This document shows positions 12,151-21,541 of a stretch of 64,000 nucleotides of DNA, piece by piece. This stretch comes from Physcia stellaris. Taxonomy: Eukaryota; Ascomycota; Lecanoromycetes; Caliciales; Physciaceae. Under the pieces are notes generated by a model, which was not told the origin of the DNA, did no database searches, and saw only the letters and a list, made by a program, of their open reading frames with translations. How positions within the stretch are numbered: position 1 is the first letter of the stretch; every line of letters begins with the position of its first letter. A program made the translations under genes and the position numbers. The stretch lies in the NCBI GenBank assembly GCA_018902385.1, contig JABSSW010000001.1, positions 620,001 to 684,000 on the forward strand, in the 5' to 3' direction.

Positions 12151-14025
12151 TTCAATTGTTTGAATTTTGAGTTTTCGAAAACGATCATTTGCAGCATTTT
12201 TCGAAGCATAGCATGACTGCGAAGCAATTTCGAATAAGATTAGCTTTGATGTCAAGATCATGTTTCACGTGATGTCAATCACTGTCTAATAAGGCTAGGG
12301 TAAGAGCTGCAGGATGCACGCTAAAAGGCCGCTATCCACCCGCTGTGGTAAGACACTGTACGATCATTGCGGGCTCGGAAAAAACCGAAGAACCGACGGA
12401 CTACGGACTCACAAAACCGATCTCATGAAGTATCTAGGTACATCCGTGGATAGCGTGGACAATCTTTGCTTGGGGGTGGCTGGGGATCTCAACCTTTTCC
12501 AACAACCTTATTTGCCCTTCTTGGACGCGCGGCCGATGTAGGCAATCTCAGCAATGCTGTCACATCCCGAGTTATCAATATCGTTAGTGAATAGAATACG
12601 TGTACGTGAAATTTCCTTGTGGATTATTACATATTCTCGCAGAAAGTCGCAGACAAGACCGCCATCCGGCCAAGGTCGTCGGTTCCATAAGATTAATAAT
12701 TACGCTGCATAGTAGTGCACACCATCCTTTTCGGACCCCTCGGGTGCCTTGCATATTGAAACTCTTTTCGGCGGCTACGATTGGTGCGAACCAGGGTAGC
12801 GCTCAGGGGTAAATCTCACTTACACCAGGCTAGTAGGAATCCTTCTCATAAGAGTTTTTTCACCCAAAAATGATCGCGGTGAGTGCGCAGTATGACGGGA
12901 TGGAAGGATAGACGAAGACTGGATAGTCATTATATGCCCAGCAATCGTTGAAAGGATGCCGATTGCTAGCTGTACAGAATGCTTACAGCTTTCTAGCGAG
13001 AATAGATCTATTTATCCCACCATTCCCGTGATCGCACCTGCTCACTTTGAAGTTTCTGGGGAACTGGGGTGATTCACTCCTTCACAACAGCGCCGCGCGA
13101 TACAATTGACGATTTCCACGACTCGCAAGCCTATTTTCAGTACCGAGTGCTTCTTTTCTATCCTAGAAAGCAAAACCTATTTTTGATGAATCATTAGCTT
13201 CCGTGCTCGTGTTAACGGCATTGTCCCCACTGTTTGAGACAGATATCCCTCAACCTTGGATGACCCTTGGAAACCCGTTGTGTCTGTTTCTTTTTTTTTT
13301 TGAAGTGAGCCCTGAAATTCTTTATCATTCTCTAGCATGTAAAAGCAAAACAAAGAGGCAGGAATGTGGGTTGGAATGGAAGGGCTTGACAGGAAAGGGA
13401 CGATAAGGATTGGCTGAAAAGCCGAAATTAACAGCGGCTAGGCTACTCTAGCGCGCTCGCCCTCTAAATCCTCAGGGAATCCTATTCCCCCAGTTTTTGC
13501 CCTTCCCCTTTCGACATCCTCCCGCAACATTGCCATTGACGACTATTATCCACAATCTCTGCTGTCGCAGACCGTTATTTCTCCAGGAAGAAGGCCCTCG
13601 CGCTTCCTACCACATTCATTTGATCCGTATCGCACTACAGCAACAGCAACTTACGTCTTACAACTAACCACTTACTTCTATCCAGTCCTGCTCCTCGAAA
13701 CACAGGCGCCAGTACAGCTCCATCACGGGCTACATTGTATGTTCCAACTCGCGATGTTGACCCCGTCGCAAATATCCCGCTTCTTTCTCTGGCCACTGCT
13801 TGCGCCCGCGTTTTGGCGAGGCACCAGGTCGGATAATAAATTCGCGTTTGAATTGACACCCACTATTAAAGCGACGCTGACGACTTGCCCTTCGATCTAG
13901 GTTCCACAAGCTTATCCAGCATCAAACAACTGGACGTTGATTGAGATTTTATTCTCACAGGGTCTTCGAGAGACTCTGCGCCGCTCCTTTACCCTATAGC
14001 GAACGTCGCGTCTGTTTATGACACA
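12151..14025. other. Non-coding transition into gene-rich DNA, and SUN-gene upstream region
   Basis: Composition changes within about 150 bp near 12,150-12,300 from extreme AT-rich to ordinary sequence. No open frame here looks like a protein. A pyrimidine-rich stretch at about 13,450-13,540 and further C/T-rich DNA before 14,026 fit a fungal promoter and 5' leader for the SUN-family gene. Confidence 0.6.
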
Positions 14026-15552
14026 ATGAAGCTTCACAGTATCGCAATCGCCGTCGCGGCGACCGCTGGATCTCTCGGCGCCGCTTCTCCTTCTCCTCAT
14101 CGTCATCACCAGCACAAGCATGCTGCTGAGAAGCGAGGTGCAAATCACGTCACAGTGGTCAACGTACCGGGGCCAACCGTTATGGCATACGAGCTGAATG
14201 GTAAACTGGTTCCTGAGTCCGAGGTCTGCGACGGGATCAGGTCAGGCAAGCTCAAGTGGGCTGATAGCAACGGTGTTCCCGACCTCTGCTCTTCTCCGGC
14301 TGCTTCTCCGGCTTCAACACCAGCACCAGAGCCCGCCACGACATCCGCAGCATCTTCCCTCATCGTTGCGCCAGTCGAGGCTTACCAGAAGCCAACTACT
14401 TCTTCGGAAGAAGCCTACAGCACCCCTGCTCCAGTCTCAACACCCGAAAGTAGCTCGACGTCCTCGGCCAGCTCGGCGGCATCTGTAGCTTCGCTACCCG
14501 CGCCTGCAGCTTCTGAGCCAGCCTCTTATTCGCCATCGTCTGGTTCCTCCGACGGTGATTCTGCTGGTGGAGATTCATTCGGCGGACAAGGCCTCGACAG
14601 ATCGTTCCCCGACAATGAGATCGACTGCTCAGACTTCCCATCCGACTATGGCGCCGTCGAGATACCCTGGATGAAGATCGGTGGATGGGCTGGGATTCAG
14701 TATGTCACGATCGAGGGCGACAAAGTTACAAACATCGACACTGCGGTTCCAGGCGGCAAAAATTGCACCGCCGGCGCCATGTGCTCATATGCTTGTCCAC
14801 CGGGCTACCAAAAGTCTCAATGGCCTTCTACACAGGGGTCCACTGGCCAGTCCGTGGGTGGTCTGCAGTGCAATGAGAACGGGAAGCTTTGCCTGACCAA
14901 TAAAGAGCTATCCGACACTCTTTGTATCAAGGGCACGGGGGCCACCAGTGTCCATAATACAATGTCAAAGAACGCAGCCATCTGCCGGACAGATTATCCT
15001 GGTAGGTCAATTATCTCTCGAAGCATGTTCCTTACTAATTTTTTATCCTAGGTACCGAGAGTGAGACTGTTCCACTCAACACTCAGCCTGGAAGCAAGAG
15101 CCCTTTGACTTGCCCGGACTCAAAGTCGTATTTCAAGCACAACGATGACCCTACAACTGCACAATACTACATTAATAACAAGGGTGTAGCCGTGGAAGAA
15201 GCTTGTATATGGGGCACGGATGGCACCGGTAAGGGTAATTGGGCTCCATCCTATCTCGGTGTTGGCCAAGATCCGTACGGCAAGACCTGGCTCTCGATCT
15301 CCTCTACGGCTCAGAACAACCCCAGCAATTACCAGCCTCTGGATTACACAGTGGAAATCAAGGGTGATAACCTCAGCGGTACATGTAGGCTGTCTGGGGG
15401 CAAGTACTGCTCCGGCAGCAACTACGACGATTGCAATGACCAGGGGTGCACCGTAAGTACATCTAGGTGGCCGGGTGCTTATGTCCTCGGTGCTAATGTT
15501 ACCCTAGGTCGAGCTCATGAGTGGCGACGCTATCTACGTGCTGTCCGATTAA
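14026..15552 (+). CDS. SUN-family secreted cell-wall protein (Sim1/Uth1/Sun4-like)
   Basis: Three exons (14026-15001, 15052-15452, 15508-15552) give about 473 residues. Introns of 50 and 55 nt have GT and AG ends and restore one frame. The protein starts with a signal peptide (about residues 1-20) and a His-rich propeptide ending in Lys-Arg near residue 37, a likely kexin site. A Ser/Ala/Pro/Thr-rich linker follows, then the conserved Cys-rich SUN domain (about 200-473) with 'CTAGAMCSYACPPGYQKSQWP', 'NENGKLC' and a final 'GCTVELMSGDAIYVLSD'. The short last exon is supported because it completes the expected C-terminus. Fungal SUN proteins act in the wall in septation and cell separation, and some members bind or cut beta-glucan. 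Catalysis cannot be shown from sequence alone. Confidence 0.95.
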
Positions 15553-16620
15553 GTTCACGGTCGGTCACTATAACTCCCGTTGACGGAGTTAACGGCAAGA
15601 TGCTTTCGTTCAAATACATAATCTTGCCCTATACCAATGGACGGCCGGCGGCGCCTGGGCTTTTCGTCCCTGGGTCTACAGCGTACGGGCTCGTGCCAAC
15701 GATGCCTTCAGATCATGTTCTTTTGTTTCCTTTTTCACGGTTGTGTTTACAGCAAACGGTAGGCAGAGCGGAAGTCGAGCTTCTCTCGTTGGTTACCCGA
15801 GTCGCAACAGCGGTACAAAGTCTCACCCTTTGAAGTCAACATTGCCAGTGGTTGACAGCTCATTGGCTGGTTGCATTGTATGTACCATGTCCATTCTGCG
15901 GCTTTCCACTGGCGACTTTGGATTTGTCGTTTACGCTGCTGGGCCAGCCAGCATCTACCTATGTCGATCAGTCTTCCTCCGGTATGCCTCCGTAGCTAAT
16001 GGCTCATCGATCTTCGGCGGAGAAGCAAGGTAGCTCATCATGTGCGCTCGGGATTGATGGGAACCTTTACGGCTATCGTCCTCGTTGTCAAGCACCTATG
16101 GTCGACCCGCTACCGCTGTTCTTCAATGTACATATTTGCTTTAGTAATCTTGTCGCCTTCATCACACCTTACATAGAGATTGAAGCAATTTGTTCTGACA
16201 TCTAAACCCACATCTAAACCTACATTAGTTTTTTCGGCTCTCGTCTGCGCTGAACGGCGTACATCAATCGTCGCCTTTCAGTTGTTCCAGGACTAACGTA
16301 GCATTACCTGGTCTTTCTCATCATGTACACAATCATTACGAGCACTTCCTTGCATGACCGATCTTCTCCTGAACCCGGTGCCCCAAAATCACCTCATCGC
16401 CAAGGCTTCTTGGAAAGCCAATCTCCGCGAAACTCCGCTCCTCAAGCTTCAACCACAACCAGCCGTTCTTCCGTACCTATCAGACTTCCAGTCTCCAGCC
16501 GGCTTCGCCGTGCATGCAGCCCTCATGCGCACCAGCATCACCACTCATAGATCTCCATCCCCTTCTCCGTCCCCGCAGCAGCAGCGGCGCGCCCCGCGGC
16601 CGAATAACGAGCGGCGAACC
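15553..16620. other. Intergenic: SUN 3' region and DUF202 upstream region
   Basis: No convincing gene is seen. An in-frame ATG at 16354 would extend the next gene upstream by 89 residues of low-complexity sequence; the ATG at 16621 was preferred. Confidence 0.55.
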
Positions 16621-17950
16621 ATGACTGCACCAACCTCTTCGTTTCCTTCTCGCCCTGCGCTAACCTCCCGCAGTGAGTCTTCCCAGAGCCAAAGCGCTAC
16701 TCAGGACGTGGAAGAAGCGATCGAGTACTCCCCAATTCGGAGCCCAGCTGCAGACTCTCAAGGGCCTGGGCACGGAAGGGGAGAGGGCCAAGCGCAGGGT
16801 CAGACTCAGAGTGGGGTGCCGAGGACGAGAAGCGTGCAATTTTCGACACCTGCTGCTGGGATGGCTTCTTCCGCTTCTGCGGGCGAAGAGCGCATGGATG
16901 GAGGAGGGGGCATGGTGAGAGACACGCTGCTGCTGAGAGCTCGGGAGATGAGATTACACCTATCGTTTCGAGAGAACGGGGAGGGGGAAAGGGCTATGAT
17001 GCTACTGCTGCCTCGAACTCGAATTCGAAGCCTAGGGATAATGTCAGGAGTTCGTCACAGGGGAGCGCAGGTAGTGGGGTGAGGCGGAGGGCGGAAAAGA
17101 AGAGGAGGAGTAGTAAAGGGAGCAGAGGTAGTGGCCCTGGACCGGATGACAGGGAGGGCGACGAGGAGGAAGAAGGAGGCTGGTGGGCCCGGACATTGGA
17201 GAAATTTGGGAGCGTGGAATTAGATAACAAGGGGAGTGTTGCGAGGGATCATCTGGCGCTCGGTATGTTCCTCTTTTGGTCTCTTTCGTGTGATGTCGAA
17301 TATAGGAAATGCAAGTCTATCATTCCTTTCCTAGATTCTACGCTCTCTCGACTTTGCATACAGCCCGTGCTTTCCATTCTATCAACTCTATAGCTTTCTC
17401 CCCAGCTCAAATCAACTAAGCCTCTTGTCTGCTGGCACAGAACGCACATTCCTCGCCTGGCTCCGTACCTCTCTCGCATTCGCCTCCATCGGCATAGCTA
17501 TAACGCAACTCTTTCGCCTCAACACCACGATCTCGAGGCGAGAAGGTCTAAAGCCCGCAGACCCATCAGACAACTACCATCTACGGCAGCTAGGGAAGCC
17601 GCTAGGAGCTACATTCCTGGGTATAGCCATCCTAGTGCTGGCCATTGGTGGGAGGCGGTATTTTGAAAGTCAGGTACGTTGATCCCCCTTTCCAGGTCTA
17701 CAAATCTTTTATGTCCGCTCGGGGAGAACGTTGGAAGGGATAGATATACACAAAGAAAAATCTTACTCGAGAAAACAGTGACGGGAAGGACGAGCAAGCT
17801 GATTCATTTCTACAGTATTGGATCATCCGCGGCAAATTCCCCGCGAGCAGGGGCTCCATCTTCCTCATCACCTTCGTGGCCCTTACGCTCATCATCACGA
17901 GCCTCGTGGTAGTGATCACTGTTGATCCGGCCGTGTATGAGAAGCGATGA
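16621..17950 (+). CDS. DUF202 (Vtc1-like) integral membrane protein, with an apparent frameshift
   Basis: Exons 16621-17262, 17441-17673 and 17816-17950. The N-terminal half is Ser/Gly/Arg-rich and disordered, with 'EEAIEYSPIRSP' and later 'GDEITPIVSRERGG', both familiar in fungal DUF202 proteins. Then come 'WWARTLEKFGSVELDNKGSVA', the 'RDHLALGERTFLAWLRTSLAF' signature across the first splice junction, and three membrane segments, one in each of 'LAFASIGIAITQLF', 'LGATFLGIAILVLAI' and 'IFLITFVALTLIITSLVVV'. The two conserved N-terminal motifs lie in different frames. They join if the five-G run at 16906-16910 had one more G, giving a protein of 336 residues. A 104-nt intron (16834-16937, weak GTGCAA donor) is the alternative. 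The domain is related to the vacuolar polyphosphate (VTC) machinery; role inferred. Confidence 0.85.
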
Positions 17951-19324
17951 TACGGCTCTTCCCTTTCATCCACAAGAAACAAGTCTACGACAAGAAGATA
18001 CCAGTGGGGCAGCGCTTCAAAGAGAACCATCTGGGTTTTCGGAATTTGAAGCATGACTTTACCATATTGATACAGCTCTATATCTTGTGAATGTGGGGAA
18101 TGGACGGCATTTCACATCGCCATACTTAATGCGGATGTTCTAGAGTATGAACATTACTTCATGGCCCCAAACCTGAATCCTCATTGGTTCGGCCATTCTT
18201 GGACATTGGGCACATGATGCATCTTCACCACCTCACACATGCACAATTCTTACGCCATTTTAATGATATCAAAAAAGGGAACAAAAGACGAGTCTTACAT
18301 CACCATGTTGCATTGATCAGTTGGCGATGTGCTAAAGACAGCCGAGTTGGAGAGGTCCGCATTCTGGACACAATGTCATGCCGAATAAGGCTTTGACCTC
18401 GATGTTGCGAGAAATGCCCACCAACCTATGCAAGAGGGTGCTGTATGATCCAGCAGCCAGCAGACTCGGCAAGATCTACCGCGATCAATGATTGCCTATC
18501 ACCCACTGATTTGCTCACGTAAAATAGGTAAAGAGATTTTTAATCCTGGTCCAACCTTCTTCTGCTATTCCCACAAACGAAAGGCTCACTGGGCAGACTG
18601 GGTAAGGCCAGATGTCTCCATCAAACGCTGACCGCATCTGAACATCAAGTCTAGTATCTCGGAGGACATCGGCAACCACTTGATTCACCAATCATTGGGA
18701 CCCGACTCACACCACCAGGCCTGGTCATTGCGAATATTATGTCGTAGGACTAAATTCGCCATGAATATACGAGCGACGCATTCAGCCTAGCGCCACCTAT
18801 GGAGTGGCCATCTACCGACGATCTGGTCATAGGATGATGAGAGCAAGCTGACAGGCAGCGTTCACTGCTCTCCCTCAGTCCTTCATTCAAAAAGGTGTGC
18901 GGCTAAAGCAAGCTTTTGTGTTCTATTGGCATGGTCATGCTCGCTCCACACATTCGGCTCGGACCACTCGTCTCTCGACCAGCTTGCCACGAAACCAGGC
19001 ATGAGGAGTACTAGACAACGCGCAGCTTACGCTTCAGAAGTATGATAGTGGGTCGTGGCCGCTATAGCTCGACGGGCCGCCCGAAAGAGGAACGAGCCTT
19101 CGATCTAGGCCCCTGATTGAAATGTTGGCCGCGCAGTCTTCTATGATTCAGTGGATTCGAACAGGTCGGAAGACTCGGACCCTCTATTTAAAGACAGCTT
19201 TTCCCCCTCAGCTTTTGCATTGGAGTGTAGGAGAAGCAAAGGAATCCCCAACACTCCCCCTCGAGCCTCCGGTCCAAGTACTCTCTTTGACACATCGTCC
19301 AGATCGAATAGATCATCGTTCGTC
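17951..19324. other. Intergenic, no gene seen
   Basis: About 1.4 kb of ordinary composition without a plausible coding frame. It includes the core promoter of the downstream secreted-protein gene. Confidence 0.55.
19185..19193 (+). promoter_or_regulatory. TATA-like box of the secreted-protein gene
   Basis: TATTTAAAG lies about 130 bp before the ATG at 19325, followed by C/T-rich DNA as is usual around fungal transcription starts. It is the only strong TATA match in this upstream region. Confidence 0.45.
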
Positions 19325-20042
19325 ATGAAGACCTCCATAGCCATCTTGGCATTGCCCTTCCTAGCAATAGCCTCTCCCTCACCTGCGACCCCTCCCGGAA
19401 ACTTTGAGATCATCACCGTCAACAACAACGTACGTCCTTAACCACCGAGTCCCCACCCGTCTCACTAACGCCCTGTCGCAGTTCGAAACAACAATGAACG
19501 ACGTCCCAGTCGTCGGCACAGTCGGCTCTCTCGGGGTCTACAACCTCCTCTACTGGAACGTCGTCGCCGGCGACGCAGCCCTCAAGCGCAAAAAGCGTCA
19601 AGTCACCATCACGGGTGTAACGCCGCACACGCCTCCCAACACCATCGGCTTCGGAGTGCGTTCGCGGCTCGAGAACGGCGTTCCCTACATCAGCTCCACC
19701 TACGCCACCAGCACGATCGACCACTTCGACCTGTACGTCCCGGACTACGCCAACAACGGCGACCGGAACACCATCTACTATGGATGTGTCTCTGTGCCTG
19801 TGACGGAGGCGACGACGCCAGCTAGCTGCGTTATGACGGCGAAGGGGTTCGATGCGGCGGGGAAACAGGTCGCGAAGGTGGATTTCGCTTTTAAGAGTCT
19901 GGGAGGGCGTTTGCAGCCGATGACGGGGGGGAGTTTCCCGAAGGAGTTTGTGGGGCTTAATAGAGTTGAATTTAGTGTGAGTCCGAAGACGGTGGCTGTG
20001 GAATTGGATAATGTCGTCACGAGACTGTATCAGAGGAAATAG
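19325..20042 (+). CDS. Small secreted protein, conserved fungal family of unknown function
   Basis: Exons 19325-19429 and 19482-20042, with a 52-nt GTACGT...CAG intron carrying a CTAAC branch site, give 222 residues. A signal peptide is clear (MKTSIAILALPFLAIAS). The mature part has features I associate with a widespread family of small secreted ascomycete proteins: 'GSLGVYNLLYWN' near the start, 'GVTPHTPPNTIGFG', 'ISSTYATSTIDHFDLYVPD', 'IYYGCVSVPV' with 'PASCVMTAKGFD' (two Cys, possibly one disulfide), and a C-terminal 'EFVGLNRVEFSV'. A basic KRKKR patch follows residue 60 or so. No enzymatic motif is visible. A wall-associated or effector-like role is possible but unproven. Confidence 0.88.
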
Positions 20043-21541
20043 GAAGAAAGGCAAGCTTCTCATGCCGGTTTCCAGGTTGTAAAGGGCTATAGGTTGTCTA
20101 TAATCTAGGGGAGAGCTGATTATGAGGTGTTTGTATCCTCCTCTGTGGGTTTTCACTGCCTTTTTGTTTCTCTCTCTTCCTTCTTTTGGTTTGGGCGCGA
20201 GAGGGGTTCGCTTTCTTTTCTACTTCTCTCTTCTATACATAATGTTGAACCACGAGGTTTGAGGCAATAACAAAACTTCTGGAGATTATTGGATTCGATT
20301 CGGGTTCGGGATACAGAAGAATGTTGATCTCAAGAAACCTTTTGAATCTTGTTAAGTTGTACTGTTTAGAAGAGAAGAGGTCGTGATGGATGGAAAGTGC
20401 TAGATCACATCGGTAAAACCATTCGAAGTCCAGCAGAATGAATTAAGAATCCGATCAATTCTCTGCTTATCCTATTTCAGAGCCAAAATGCATGGATCTA
20501 AAGAACATAATCCGCCAAAGGTTTAGATGTCATTTCTAATTTCCTCTTTTCTTGGATTGCTCTTTATGGATCTCATTACGCGTTGAAAAAAAAAAGACGT
20601 GAAACAATCGTGATTAGATTTCAGATAATTGACACTCTTCTCTCTTCTCTCTCTCTTTCTTCTCATCTCAATTCAATCCAATCCCCACCTTCCATCTCCC
20701 ATTTCCCAACTCCATTCAACCCCCAAAAGCCATCCTCACAAAACTCTCATCCGTTCCCTGATCCCAAACCTCCCACCCTACCCTCTCCGTCCCCCTCAAC
20801 CAATCACCTTCTCGACATCTCCCCTTTTTCCCGACTGCCTCAACCCCCCAAAAATCTTTCCAAAAATTAGAAAAAACATGAATCAGAAACCAGATAATGG
20901 GAACGAGGATTGAGGATTCGGTACTGACACTATCGTGACATCTTGGTGGAGTGTGTTTATTGAGTTTGGGGTGCAGGTGCAGAAATCTGAAAGATTGGGT
21001 TAAGGGGTGCGGCTTAGATTTCTATGGAATGAAGGGTAAAGGGAAGGGGAGGGGAGTTCAGAGGTGTTTCAAAAAATGTGCTATTACGCCTGCCTTCTCT
21101 CAAGATGAAGATCATAGCTTCGGTCTCATGGTATACTTAGGTAAGTTTATCATGATGGGTGGGGGAGGGAGGGGCGTATTATCTTGCCATTATTTCTTTA
21201 TGGTGTTGTACATATCTACCGATATTTAGGTTGAGGAATATGGAATCGACCTCACGGCCCCCGTCACTTCAGCGGTACTGTACAATAGCACCACCGTGTA
21301 CGTCACCCTGATTATTAGACGACCATGGGATAGAAATGAGAGTCAACAGGGTCGATTCTCGCTACAATATATTCAGGTGAAAGAGATTTCTGTGAGAGCT
21401 AGATAGCAATAATCTAGGGTACAAAAGCATGAAAGAAGGATCGGGGGTATCTACCATCCACTAGCAAACGCCTACCACATGCACGTAAGCTCATTCCTCA
21501 TCAAAAAGCCGATCTTAAAGTCTAAACGATCATGATCTCAG
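20043..21541. other. Intergenic with a long pyrimidine-rich tract
   Basis: Positions about 20,635-20,865 are an almost pure C/T stretch on the plus strand, with CTCTTCTCTC-type repeats. The apparent open frames across it are low-complexity. Such tracts are common near fungal transcription starts, but no convincing plus-strand gene follows before the converging gene that ends at 21542. Confidence 0.5.

Noticed and set aside
14145-14641. Minus-strand open frames opposite the SUN gene
   Set aside because: They mirror the Ser/Ala/Pro-rich linker on the other strand and have no independent support.
16915-16937. A 23-nt GT-AG intron as explanation of the DUF202 frame change
   Set aside because: Far below the shortest introns normally spliced in fungi. 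A missing G in the adjacent G5 run, or a 104-nt intron, is more plausible.
20583-20913. Pro/Ser/Leu-rich open frames over the pyrimidine tract
   Set aside because: Translation of a C/T low-complexity tract in two frames at once; no sign of coding selection.
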